The translations under genes were made by a program, and so were the position numbers. Below the pieces are notes generated by a model. That model ran no database searches. It was not told where the DNA came from and was given only the letters and a program-made list of their open reading frames with translations. From assembly GCA_910579935.1 (NCBI GenBank), contig CAJTVQ010000048.1, forward strand, positions 1-31,270: DNA of 31,270 nucleotides, in the 5' to 3' direction. Shown in pieces: positions 22,838-31,270 of the stretch (its first letter is position 1; each line of letters starts with the position of its first letter). Origin of the DNA: an uncultured Lachnospiraceae bacterium (lineage in GTDB: Bacteria; Bacillota; Clostridia; Lachnospirales; Lachnospiraceae).

Positions 22838-24517
22838 CTATATTTCCTCATACCGGACAGCCGCCCCGTTCACAAGCTCCTTGTCGCATCCGGTGATCAC
22901 CCGCTCTCCTCCGGACAACGCTCCGTCCGCCAGCGCCGCATAACGATCATTCTGATCCAGCACCTCCACATACCGAAGCTGTGCATAGTATTCCTTCCCT
23001 AAAATCCCTTCCCTCTCACTAATTATATAAACAAAATAACGTCCTCCGGTTTCGCTGTGCAGGGCCTCGACAGGGATACAGCAGTTATAACTTTCGGAAG
23101 CGGCGCTGCGGCGCATGGTCCCGCTCATGCCCAGCTCTCCTTTTCCCTGCGGCAGATAAACCACCGCCCGGTAAGAACCCCCTCCGTCTTCTTCCATATA
23201 GTCCACTTCCAGTTCTTCCTCTGCCCGGGATGTCTTCAGCGTCACGGTATCTCCCTGATTTACATATTTTTTCTGTTCCCCGTTCAGAAGCGTTTCGAAC
23301 TGGTAAGGGATTTCCTTGTCCGCACAGACTACGGCCGCCCCGTCCGTTGTCCGTTCTCCGGCCGTCAGGTTGATCCTGGTCACCGTTCCGTCCACTTCGC
23401 TTACCACCTGTCCCTCCGCCTGGTAAATGCCGCGGTATTTCTCTATTTCCGTTTTCAGGTTCTTAAGTTCCATCCGGTAAATTTCCAGCGTACTGTCTGC
23501 ACGGGATGCCGCCTGCGCGTCTTCCCTGTTCCGCTGTGCATCCCTGATTCCCGCTTCCCCGGCGGTCAGGGCATCCTCTTTCCCGTATCCGGCGCTTTTC
23601 ACACCGCCTTCCAGACTTTCCTTTTCTGTTTCCCACGCCTTCTTCGCCGCATCTTCCGATGTAAAGTCCGGTTTTTTCACAGGATTTTCCTGATATTTCT
23701 CATAAGCCTCCTGGGCGCTCTGTAACTTTTCCTGCGCGGCTTTCAATTCCTCTCTGGCCTTTGCAATTTCTTCCCCGGAACCGTTTTCCTGTAATTCGGC
23801 CAGCCGCTTTTCCATCTCCGCCACACTGACCCGGTTGCCAGAAACCGTATTTTCCAGTTCCGATGCATGTCTGACCCAGTCATCGTATTCTCTTTCCGCC
23901 TTTTCCCTCTCTTCCCTGGAGGTCACCGATATCCCGTCCTCCAAATGCTTCTGCAGTTTCTGGTCCGCCTCCTGCAGCGCGTCATCCGCCCGGCTTATAC
24001 CGCGCTCTGCCGCCTCCGCCGCCGTCACATAATCTTCCCCGGCCCTCTCTTGCTGCCTGCTCTTTTCTTCCGCATCCAGCTGCCGGTTTCTTTGCAGATC
24101 GCCGATCTGGTATTCCAGTTTGGCCGCTTCCAGCTCTTTCTGCCCGATGATTTCCGCCAAATCCTCTTTGTCCAGTGTAAACAGCACTTCCCCCTTTTCC
24201 ACCTCGTCCCCTGCCCTTACACGGATCTGTTCCACACGCAGCCCTGCCAGGGTATGAATCGCCCTGTCGCTCCCCTGCTTAATGATCCCGTCGCTTTCCA
24301 CTATATGTTCAATCCGCTTTTTCTCCGCTTCCGCCGCCTGTACCTGCGGCAGTTTCGATGCATAAATGGTTTTGGAGACCAGCGTGCATACCCACATCAG
24401 CGCCAAAAACAGGACAAATCCTGCCGCCGTCTTCCTTCGTCCCACAATCATCCCGCCGGGCAGACGCCCTTCTTCCTTCTGTCTCATTTCCGTATTCTCC
24501 CTGTCCATCCAGTTCAT
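22838..24517 (-). CDS. HlyD-like membrane-fusion protein
   Basis: A 559-residue adaptor protein. A single membrane helix lies at about residues 32-50 (AAGFVLFLALMWVCTLVS). A biotinyl-lipoyl-like half-motif follows (VESDGIIKQGSDRAIHTLAGLRVEQIRVRAGDEVEKGEVLFTL). Then comes a very long charged coiled coil (about 125-345), the second half-motif (SEVDGTVTRINLTAGERTTDGAAV) and a beta-barrel region to the C-terminus. That order is the standard layout of HlyD/MacA-type fusion proteins, which link a transporter to an outer partner or stabilise exporters in Gram-positives. Here the gene starts three bases after the stop of a CUT1 sugar permease, with its ribosome binding site inside that gene. No exporter is beside it. 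The partner is therefore unclear; a joint function with the permeases or with the propeller-fused binding proteins is an inference. Confidence 0.85.
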   Translation of the reverse strand: MNWMDRENTEMRQKEEGRLPGGMIVGRRKTAAGFVLFLALMWVCTLVSKTIYASKLPQVQAAEAEKKRIEHIVESDGIIKQGSDRAIHTLAGLRVEQIRVRAGDEVEKGEVLFTLDKEDLAEIIGQKELEAAKLEYQIGDLQRNRQLDAEEKSRQQERAGEDYVTAAEAAERGISRADDALQEADQKLQKHLEDGISVTSREEREKAEREYDDWVRHASELENTVSGNRVSVAEMEKRLAELQENGSGEEIAKAREELKAAQEKLQSAQEAYEKYQENPVKKPDFTSEDAAKKAWETEKESLEGGVKSAGYGKEDALTAGEAGIRDAQRNREDAQAASRADSTLEIYRMELKNLKTEIEKYRGIYQAEGQVVSEVDGTVTRINLTAGERTTDGAAVVCADKEIPYQFETLLNGEQKKYVNQGDTVTLKTSRAEEELEVDYMEEDGGGSYRAVVYLPQGKGELGMSGTMRRSAASESYNCCIPVEALHSETGGRYFVYIISEREGILGKEYYAQLRYVEVLDQNDRYAALADGALSGGERVITGCDKELVNGAAVRYEEI

Positions 24518-24520
24518 CTC

Positions 24521-25426
24521 TTACCCCTTCAATCCCGCATACACAATGCCTTTTTCCAAATGATCCTGTCCCGCCAGAAACACGAATACCGCCGGAATCA
24601 GCGTGATCACCGAAGCCGCAAATGCATATCCGGCCTGCTGCCAGCTGATTTCCGGCAGGTACAGCGACAACGGCCACAGCGCCTTATCCTCCAGAAACGC
24701 AAGCGGCTGCTCCATCAGATTCCAGTATTCCAAAAACCCCAGTACCAAAGCCGAAAGGATTCCTCCTTTTCCCAGCGGAAGGGCAAACCGGATAAATATC
24801 AAAGCTTCCCCGGCCCCGTCTATCCTGGCCGAATCCAGCATTTCCTTCGGAATCTGTCTGAACCCTCCGTAACAGACGAAAACGGGAAACGTGGAAAAAA
24901 CAGCCGGCAGCACCACCGCTTTCTGCGTATTCATAAGTCCCATGCCGTTCAGTACCAGATAACTGGAGAGCATCGTCACCTGGAAAGGCAGGAGCATTAA
25001 AACAACATATACGGTAAGGAGCCATTTCCGGAATGGAAACTCATACGCCGCAAAAGCCCATGCCGCAGGCACTCCTATCGCCAGATGCCCGAAAAGAATG
25101 GCCGCAACCATCCCTATGGAATTCCAGAACAGGACGAAAAACTGCGGAGTTTCCAGCAGCAGCCTTTTATAATTTTCAAACGTCGGATAATCCGGCATCA
25201 GCTTCCAGGAAATATAGCCTTCGGCCTCGCCCAGAACCGGCCGCAGATACCCTGCCAGTTCCCCCCGACCCATTACGGAGCCGGTAAGGAGTATCAGAAC
25301 CGGAATGCACACAAGCAAAGCCGGCAGCAGCAAAACCGCCTCCGACAAATACACCTTCAGTATACCGGCGGCTGTATGCACATATTTGCTTTCATTCCAT
25401 TTGCATTTATTCCTCTTCTCACTCAT
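24521..25426 (-). CDS. Carbohydrate ABC transporter permease (MalG-like, CUT1)
   Basis: A 301-residue membrane protein with six likely helices. It has the cytoplasmic EAA-type loop IPKEMLDSARIDGAGEALIFIRFALPL, which contacts the ATPase. Other CUT1 features are a first helix LLLPALLVCIPVLILLTGS, the FWNSIGMVAAILFGHLAIGVPAAWAFA segment and LLPFQVTMLSSYLVLNGMGLMN, typical of MalG-type subunits. Its ATG (25424-25426) overlaps the stop of the MalF-like gene by eight bases (ATGAGTGA), so the two are translationally coupled. GGGGAAG precedes the ATG. An ATPase gene is absent; CUT1 systems commonly share an MsiK-type ATPase encoded elsewhere. Confidence 0.94.
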   Translation of the reverse strand: MSEKRNKCKWNESKYVHTAAGILKVYLSEAVLLLPALLVCIPVLILLTGSVMGRGELAGYLRPVLGEAEGYISWKLMPDYPTFENYKRLLLETPQFFVLFWNSIGMVAAILFGHLAIGVPAAWAFAAYEFPFRKWLLTVYVVLMLLPFQVTMLSSYLVLNGMGLMNTQKAVVLPAVFSTFPVFVCYGGFRQIPKEMLDSARIDGAGEALIFIRFALPLGKGGILSALVLGFLEYWNLMEQPLAFLEDKALWPLSLYLPEISWQQAGYAFAASVITLIPAVFVFLAGQDHLEKGIVYAGLKG

Positions 25427-26270
25427 CGCTTCCCCACCCTTTCTGGAGCAGCCAGATTCCCGCCGCAAACACCGCTCCGCAGACTACCGCGGCTGCCGCC
25501 ATCTTATCCAGATCCAGATTTACAAACCAGTTATTGAACAGATGCTGCAGCATATAGATGCTTTCATGGGGATACGCCCCTGCCACCAGATAAGCTTCAC
25601 GGTAGATTTTGAAAGAATTCAGAAAAGACAGCACGACGATCGTGTACATACTGCCCCTTAAACCGGGCAGCAGGATATAGATAAGCCTCTGCACCCTGCC
25701 CGCCCCGTCCACTTTGGCAGCCTCCAGCATCTCTTCATTGATGCCCATGATTCCCGCCAGCCAGAGGACGATGGTATAGCCAAGGTTTTTCCATATGTAA
25801 GTAGCGGCAAGAAGGAAAAATGCAGCGCCTGTCCCGAGATAGTCTGCGGGCGCCCGTTGCGTATTTCCCCCTCCGGCAGCCTGCAGCAGATATTTGTTGA
25901 AAAATCCCTGCTCGTAAAAGAGCATTTTCCATACGATGGCAATGGCTGCCGTAGGCATGGCCATGGGAAACAGATACAAAGACTTCACAAACCGGATATG
26001 CCGGATTTCCGACAGCGCCAGCGCAATCGCCAGCCCCAGCGCCACCATCAGCGGAATGCAGAAAAACGTAAACAAAACGGTATTCCTCACTGCCGTACGG
26101 AATGCGGTATTTTGGAAAATCATCCGGTAATTCTCTATTCCTACAAACTGCCCCGTCATGGCCGTCAGAAAGGAACGTCTCACCACATCCGCAAAAGGAC
26201 AGATGACAAATATAAGCACCCCCGTAAAACTGGGACACAGAAAAAATATCCAGGCCGTTTTCTTTCCCAT
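25419..26270 (-). CDS. Carbohydrate ABC transporter permease (MalF/UgpA-like, CUT1)
   Basis: A 283-residue membrane protein with six likely helices. The first reads WIFFLCPSFTGVLIFVICPFADVVRRSF, a common start for this subunit. NYRMIFQNTAFRTAVRNTVLFT follows, then YLFPMAMPTAAIAIVWKMLF. The EAA loop is INEEMLEAAKVDGAGRVQRLIYILLPGL. It should form a heterodimer with the MalG-like protein. The ATG at 26268-26270 is preferred; an ATG four codons upstream abuts AAAGGA with no spacing. The propeller-SBP gene ends 46 nt upstream on the same strand, so all are one operon. Confidence 0.94.
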   Translation of the reverse strand: MGKKTAWIFFLCPSFTGVLIFVICPFADVVRRSFLTAMTGQFVGIENYRMIFQNTAFRTAVRNTVLFTFFCIPLMVALGLAIALALSEIRHIRFVKSLYLFPMAMPTAAIAIVWKMLFYEQGFFNKYLLQAAGGGNTQRAPADYLGTGAAFFLLAATYIWKNLGYTIVLWLAGIMGINEEMLEAAKVDGAGRVQRLIYILLPGLRGSMYTIVVLSFLNSFKIYREAYLVAGAYPHESIYMLQHLFNNWFVNLDLDKMAAAAVVCGAVFAAGIWLLQKGWGSDE

Positions 26271-26316
26271 TTCATTTCCCATTCCTTTCTTAACAGTTCC
26301 TTAACTTCCTTTCACC

Positions 26317-28734
26317 TTATTCCGCCATATAGAGAGATACCCGTTTTGTTACTTCCTGCGCCCCCTCCTTTGGAGTCATTTCTCCCTTCAATACCTTTTC
26401 TCCTGCTTCGCACACTGCATTTTCCAACACCCGGTTCCTGATATACGGCACTTTCGCCTGCTCCGCGATTTCCGCCAGACGGCTGATCTCATCTTCCGAA
26501 GCCGGATAAATATCTAAAAATACGCTTGTACCGTCTTCCCTGGACGAACCCATGGAACCGTAACTGCTGCCGTCTTCGTTTGCATTGGCGCGCAGATTCT
26601 CCTTCAACTGTTCCTTATTCAGCACCAAAGCGCCCCAGCCCACATTGAGCAGTGTATCCATCAGTTCCGCCGCCGTTTCCTGATGTTCTGACATCCGGTT
26701 GATCCCGACCATGGCACAGGGAATAAATACTCCCGACGCCTGGCCGCCATAAGACGCAAACCCGCCGTCTTCTTTTCCTTTGATATGAAAATAGGAATTC
26801 AGCAAGTCAAAATCAAACGAACCGTCAATACTTCCCATAAAAAACGCCTGCCTGTCCTGCATGTACCCTTCTCCTGCCCGGGAGAGATTGTCAATCCAGA
26901 TTTCGTCGGCCTCCTCTTCGTTCCGGCCACCCTCTACCCTCACTCTCACGTAAAAATCTTCCTCTTCCTTACGCTGCTGGTCAGACACTCCTTCCTTCTC
27001 CGCATTCCAGATCCGCTGCATCTGCGAGAAAAATTCTTCCAGTTTTTCCTCATCCGCTTTACCGTCTTCCCCTCTCCATACCGGCGCGCAGACCGGTAAG
27101 AACTGCTTTATCATGCTTTTCTCACTGACCGGACCGAATATGCCGCCTTCCGGATTTTCACTCCGGTACTTTTCCGCAATCTCTGCCATGGCGTTCAGAT
27201 CCATCATCCGTTCCACTTCTTCCGCCCGTCCCCCTATTAACGGAAGCTTATATTCCGCCGGTACTGCATAGATTGCCCCGTCTGTTTCAAAAGCTTTTAT
27301 GATATTCTGAAAATAGCCGTCTCCCGCTTCTTTCTCCAGATACGGCGTCAGATCCATCAGAATTCCTTTCTCAATATAAGAATCCATCGGCAGGTCGTCC
27401 AACAGGAGTAAATCCGGTCCCGCTCCGGCCGCAATTTCCGTATTCAGCTTCTTCAGCGCATCCTCTCTCGTAACGGAACCGTTTGCCTCCATCCCTGTCT
27501 CATACCGTATATACACCTCCGGATGCCGGGCCTGATAATCCGCAATCGCCTTTTTCATCCGGTTATTTTCCAAAAGGCTGTATGCCTTAAGCTGGATATC
27601 CGGCGTTGCAGGCATATCCGGGTCATACGCATAGCTGGCCAGCAGCCCGTCTTTTACTATGAGCAGGAACGTCCCGTCTTTTAACATCATACCGTCCGAT
27701 ATCGCACAGGAAGGATCGCTTAAGGAATTAAGACTCCCGTCCGCCAGCTGCTCTACCAGATTGCCGCCCCATACATGCCGGAAAATTCCTTTTTCGCAGA
27801 CGAGATACATAACCTCCCCGTCCGGTATCACCAGCAGTTCCTGATAGTAACCGTCGGCGTACTCTAATTTTTCCTTCAGATTGACGTTCACAAATTCGTC
27901 CAGCGCCTTGTCTGTTACCTGTTCTCCCGCAGACAGATCATAGAGGTAGACGCCGTCGTATGTGACACATACCATTTTTTCATCCCATACCCTGAGATAG
28001 GAAGCCCATTCCGTCAGTTCCGCCACTGTTTCATAACTTCCCTGCTCCCAGTCCACTTCGTAAACTTTCCCGCTCAGATCGGAAGCAAACAGTTTTCCCT
28101 CATCCGAAAAACAAAGCGTTCTCAGATAATACGAATCTTTATACGGTATCTCAAATTCCTTGATTTCATTGTCCGGAGAGATTACCATATACCTGGGATG
28201 AAACTGTGTATCTCCCTCATCCTCCTGTCCGCCCTCTTCTTCCGTGTCTTCACATATGACTGCCACATTCCCGTCCCTTGAAACGGCTATACTCATAACA
28301 TATTTCAATTCGTCAAACCAGTCCGGCGTATCCTGTTCCCATACCTCTCCCTGGTCACGGGAAACCCACTTTCCGCTGTGTGTGCTGAAAATGACCAGAC
28401 TGCCATCCTCCTGCTGTACGATCCGGCTTCCCGCCATTAAAAAGCCGGACAGGGCTTCATTCATCGTCTCCACATACCGCCCCATCACCTTTTCCCCGGA
28501 GACGCCGGCCTCTCCCGTATCCTGATTTCCGGTTTCCTCTCCCGCCGTTTTGGATGCTCCCTCAGCGCTCCCGCCTTCCGCCGCCGGGGAAGCGCCGCAG
28601 CCCGCCATCCCTATGGCTGCAAACAGAAGAAACAATGCTGCCAGCAGACTGACGGCACGTTTCTGTCCCCGCTTTTGCCCTGCTCTCCGTTTTTCCCTTT
28701 TCTTTCTGCTTCCCATTCCAAATTCCATTTTCAT
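26317..28734 (-). CDS. Lipoprotein fusing a beta-propeller-like region to a sugar solute-binding domain
   Basis: An 805-residue exported protein. A basic N-terminus and hydrophobic stretch end in a lipobox, MAGC, with Cys46 as the lipid site. A flexible Ala/Gly/Glu-rich linker follows. Residues about 82-375 look like a beta-propeller, with repeated strand patterns. These include an Asp-box-like SRDQGEVW (125-132), AVSRDGNVAVI, CFSDEGKLFASDLSGKVYEVDW, VWDEKMVCVTYDGVYLYDL and VCEKGIFRHVWGGNLVEQL. Residues about 380-805 resemble an extracellular solute-binding protein of the SBP_bac_1/8 type: KKAIADYQARHPEVYIRYE, NTEIAAGAGPDLLLLDDLP, AVPAEYKLPLIGGR, and the C-terminal LKGEMTPKEGAQEV. Ordinary SBPs are 420-550 residues with no propeller. 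AGGGAGG precedes the ATG by three to four bases. It is followed by two CUT1 permeases. Confidence 0.85.
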   Translation of the reverse strand: MKMEFGMGSRKKREKRRAGQKRGQKRAVSLLAALFLLFAAIGMAGCGASPAAEGGSAEGASKTAGEETGNQDTGEAGVSGEKVMGRYVETMNEALSGFLMAGSRIVQQEDGSLVIFSTHSGKWVSRDQGEVWEQDTPDWFDELKYVMSIAVSRDGNVAVICEDTEEEGGQEDEGDTQFHPRYMVISPDNEIKEFEIPYKDSYYLRTLCFSDEGKLFASDLSGKVYEVDWEQGSYETVAELTEWASYLRVWDEKMVCVTYDGVYLYDLSAGEQVTDKALDEFVNVNLKEKLEYADGYYQELLVIPDGEVMYLVCEKGIFRHVWGGNLVEQLADGSLNSLSDPSCAISDGMMLKDGTFLLIVKDGLLASYAYDPDMPATPDIQLKAYSLLENNRMKKAIADYQARHPEVYIRYETGMEANGSVTREDALKKLNTEIAAGAGPDLLLLDDLPMDSYIEKGILMDLTPYLEKEAGDGYFQNIIKAFETDGAIYAVPAEYKLPLIGGRAEEVERMMDLNAMAEIAEKYRSENPEGGIFGPVSEKSMIKQFLPVCAPVWRGEDGKADEEKLEEFFSQMQRIWNAEKEGVSDQQRKEEEDFYVRVRVEGGRNEEEADEIWIDNLSRAGEGYMQDRQAFFMGSIDGSFDFDLLNSYFHIKGKEDGGFASYGGQASGVFIPCAMVGINRMSEHQETAAELMDTLLNVGWGALVLNKEQLKENLRANANEDGSSYGSMGSSREDGTSVFLDIYPASEDEISRLAEIAEQAKVPYIRNRVLENAVCEAGEKVLKGEMTPKEGAQEVTKRVSLYMAE

Positions 28735-28843
28735 TTTCCTCCCTTTGCTCCAGTGAACATCCTAACGGCCGGATTTTTTCACCCCGAATTTCCTCCGCTC
28801 TGATCCGCTTCCTGCCGCATTTTCTACCTAAAATCCTTCCCTG

Positions 28844-31270
28844 TTATTCCGCCAGATAAAGAGCCACGCGGTTCACCACTTCCTTTGCCCCCTCTTTCGC
28901 GGTCATTTCGCCTTTCAGCACCTTTTCCCCGGCTTCCCGGACCGCCTTTTCCAAAACCCGGTCTTTCACATACGGTGCTTCCGCCTGCTCCGCGATCTGT
29001 ATGAGACGGTCCACTTCCTCTTCCGAAGCAGGATAAATTTCATAAGAAAAATACGTCCCGTCCTCCCCGCTTCCCCCGGCAGAGGCATAACTGCTGCCGT
29101 CTTCCGTTGCATAAGTACGCAGATCTTTCTTTAACTGTTCCTTATTCAGGTTCAGACCGCTCCAATAAGATTCTTCTATCAGCATCCCTACCATCTCCGC
29201 CGCCATCTCACGGTGTTCCGATGTCTGACTGATGCCGGCGATCGTCTGCGGTATGAATACGTTCGATACCTGACCGCCGTAGGAAGCAAAGTCTCCATCC
29301 TCCCGGCCCTTCACATGAAAACAGGACATGGCCAGATCCATCGTGCCGCAGCTGTCGATGTCTCCCATAAAGAACTCCTGTCCCCTTATCATATACTGGT
29401 CTCCTGACCAGCCGATATGGTTGATCCGGAACTCTTCAAGCGCTTCTTCCGAATTCCCCTGTTCTGCCTGCCTTAAATAAAAATCATCCGTTTTCTTACG
29501 CATTGTATCCGTAATCCCCTCTTTTTCCGCATCCCAGACTTCCTGTATCCCTGCAAAAAATTCTTCCAGTTTTTCTTCCTCCACACTTCCGTCCTCCTTT
29601 TTCCAGGAAGGAGCGCATACCCACAAAAACTGCTTGATCATATCCTTTTCCCGCACCGGTCCGAGAATACTGCCGGTGGGCATTTCTTTCCGGCGCTGCC
29701 TTACAACCTCCGCGATGGAAGCCAGATTTTTCATCTTCCCCACATCTTCTGCCCTTCCTCCTACGATCGGAATGGTAAATCCCGTCGGTACCGCCTGAAT
29801 CTTTCCCTCCGATTCAAAAGCCCTGAGAATCTTCTGAAAATATCCCTCTCCGTAGGCTTCCAGATATGGCGTCAAATCTGCCAATACCCCTTTCTCCATA
29901 TAGGAATCCACCGGCATATCATCCAGTATAAACAAATCCGGGCCGTTTCCCGCCGCAATTTCCGTATTCAGTTTCTTCAGCGCATCTTCCCGCGTAGCGG
30001 AACTGTTCCCGTCCAGTCCTACATCATAACGCACATATACTTCCGGATGCTTTGCCTGAAAATCGGCTATTACTTTTTTCAACTGTTCACTCTCTTCCAG
30101 GCTGTATGCACGAAGCAGAATATCCGGCGTTGCAGGCACATCCGGATCATATGAATAATCTCCCAGCTGCCCGTTCGTAAACAGCAGCAGAAATTCATCC
30201 TCCCCCATTAAAATTCCGTCTCCCAAACCATAAGACGGATTTCCCAGAGAATTCAGCGTCCCGTCCGCCAGCTGTTCCACCAGATTTCCTCCAAACACAT
30301 GCCTGTAAATCCCCTTCTCGCAGACGAGATACAAAATATCCTCTCCGGCCGGTATCACCAGCAGCGGCAACACACCGGCCGTTGCATATACCATATTCTC
30401 TTTCATCTCCGTATTCAGAAACTCTTCGATTGCCCTGTCTGCAACCGGTTCTCCCGTATCCAGATCAAAAATGGCAATTCCCTTTCCGCCGCAGCATACG
30501 ATGCGTCCGCCCCATACTTCCATATGGTACACCAGTCCGTCCGCCTCAGCGGCCACCCTCTGCTCACCCTGCTTCCAGTCGATCTCATATATTTTCCCGT
30601 CCATGGCGGCTCCGAAAAGCCTCCCGTCCTCCGAAAAACTAAGGCGGTGCAGATACTTGTTCCTCTCATACGGTATTTCAAATTCCACCCCTTCGTTATC
30701 CGGCGAATACACCATATACTTCGGCCTCAATTCCCCTCCGTCCGCCTCCGACTTTTCCACAACATCCCCCTTTTCCCCGTTCTCTCCGTTCCCGGCACCC
30801 ACGCCGGTTCCTGCCGTTCCGTTCTCTCCGTCTTCCGCACCCTCTCCGGCGCTCTCCTGCCCGTCACTTCCTTCTTTCCCTTCACAAAATATAATTCCCA
30901 CATAGCCGTCGGCCGACACCGCAATATCCATAATATAGTCATTCCGCGTCCGCATCTGTGAAAACCAGGCCAGCGATTCCGGCGTCCAGGACTCCCCGCC
31001 ATCCTCCGAAACCCACTTCCCGCTGCGCGGGCTGAACATCATCAGTCTTCCATCCTCCAACTGCACCAGCCGGGAACCTTCCAAAGCAAAATCCGCCATA
31101 TCCCCATTCACCGATTCCACATACCGCCCCATCACCTTTTCCACATTCCCGCTCCCCCCTGTACCAGCTCCCATCTCTCCAATTCCCCCCGTCACATCCT
31201 CCCCCATTTCTCCCCCTCTTCTTTCATCCCCCTCCTGCTTCACACTCCCCCCGGCCGCATCATCCGCCCC
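28844..31270 (-). CDS. Second propeller/solute-binding fusion protein, partial at the window edge
   Basis: A tandem paralogue of the protein at 26317-28734, with the same domain order. The reading frame is open to the window end, encoding GADDAAGGS before the first GTG, so the signal peptide and lipobox lie beyond 31270. What is visible is a Gly/Glu linker, a propeller-like region including the Asp-box SEDGGESW, a long acidic loop (GSDGQESAGEGAEDGENG), and a solute-binding domain (VIADFQAKHPEVYVRYD, NTEIAAGNGPDLFILDDMP, LKGEMTAKEGAKEVV). It shares many identical stretches with its partner, such as GGNLVEQLADG and DLTPYLE. They arose by duplication but have diverged clearly. About 109 bp separate the two genes. 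Two similar binding proteins for one permease pair suggest different ligands or a heteromeric role. Confidence 0.85.
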   Translation of the reverse strand, partial: GADDAAGGSVKQEGDERRGGEMGEDVTGGIGEMGAGTGGSGNVEKVMGRYVESVNGDMADFALEGSRLVQLEDGRLMMFSPRSGKWVSEDGGESWTPESLAWFSQMRTRNDYIMDIAVSADGYVGIIFCEGKEGSDGQESAGEGAEDGENGTAGTGVGAGNGENGEKGDVVEKSEADGGELRPKYMVYSPDNEGVEFEIPYERNKYLHRLSFSEDGRLFGAAMDGKIYEIDWKQGEQRVAAEADGLVYHMEVWGGRIVCCGGKGIAIFDLDTGEPVADRAIEEFLNTEMKENMVYATAGVLPLLVIPAGEDILYLVCEKGIYRHVFGGNLVEQLADGTLNSLGNPSYGLGDGILMGEDEFLLLFTNGQLGDYSYDPDVPATPDILLRAYSLEESEQLKKVIADFQAKHPEVYVRYDVGLDGNSSATREDALKKLNTEIAAGNGPDLFILDDMPVDSYMEKGVLADLTPYLEAYGEGYFQKILRAFESEGKIQAVPTGFTIPIVGGRAEDVGKMKNLASIAEVVRQRRKEMPTGSILGPVREKDMIKQFLWVCAPSWKKEDGSVEEEKLEEFFAGIQEVWDAEKEGITDTMRKKTDDFYLRQAEQGNSEEALEEFRINHIGWSGDQYMIRGQEFFMGDIDSCGTMDLAMSCFHVKGREDGDFASYGGQVSNVFIPQTIAGISQTSEHREMAAEMVGMLIEESYWSGLNLNKEQLKKDLRTYATEDGSSYASAGGSGEDGTYFSYEIYPASEEEVDRLIQIAEQAEAPYVKDRVLEKAVREAGEKVLKGEMTAKEGAKEVVNRVALYLAE

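Overview
The window reads as chromosome of a spore-forming anaerobic Clostridia, most likely a Lachnospiraceae gut bacterium. This rests on the gpr-spoIIP-rpsT neighbourhood, a spoVAD homologue, a clostridial-type glycogen phosphorylase, CUT1-type sugar ABC genes and strong AGGAGG ribosome binding sites. No rRNA, tRNA, insertion sequence, phage gene or CRISPR array was seen. Most genes are on the minus strand.

Layout. 44-831 (+) is a decayed gene missing its 5' end and carrying a frameshift. 828-3188 (-) is the sporulation pair gpr-spoIIP. 3392-3852 (+) is rpsT with its own promoter, a hairpin leader, a TTG start and a terminator. 3876-5804 (-) holds a TPM-domain membrane protein and a zinc-ribbon membrane protein. 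5915-8275 holds two divergent membrane diguanylate cyclases. 8262-11348 (-) is an isomaltase-type GH13 glucosidase followed by a MATE exporter, with a good promoter and an inverted repeat at the start site. 11554-12591 (-) is a stand-alone spoVAD-like gene. 12699-15195 (-) is an MBOAT acyltransferase plus SGNH protein pair, preceded by four copies of GCATCA spaced exactly 11 bp apart. 15558-19066 (-) is glycogen phosphorylase and a LacI-type regulator, with a GAAAACGTTTTC palindrome before glgP. 19120-22130 (-) is an AT-richer cassette of three poorly characterised genes: a nitrilase-fold enzyme, a winged-helix protein and a helical protein. 22179-22568 (-) is a hemerythrin-like protein. 22838-31270 (-) is a large transport locus.

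The transport locus is the strongest candidate for an undescribed system. It encodes two tandem paralogous lipoprotein-type proteins of about 800 residues. Each appears to fuse an N-terminal beta-propeller-like region with an Asp-box motif to a C-terminal sugar-type solute-binding domain. They are followed by two CUT1 permeases and then, three bases after the second permease, by an HlyD-like membrane-fusion protein with a long coiled coil. No ATPase is in the window. A membrane-fusion protein translationally coupled to an importer-type permease pair is unexpected. The second candidate is the nitrilase/winged-helix/helical cassette, whose middle gene has its own promoter and an 11-bp-period direct repeat that looks like an autoregulatory operator.

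Carbon storage and use (glucosidase, phosphorylase, LacI regulator, solute-binding transport) and sporulation are the main themes of the rest. All family names come from reading motifs by eye; no database search was possible.
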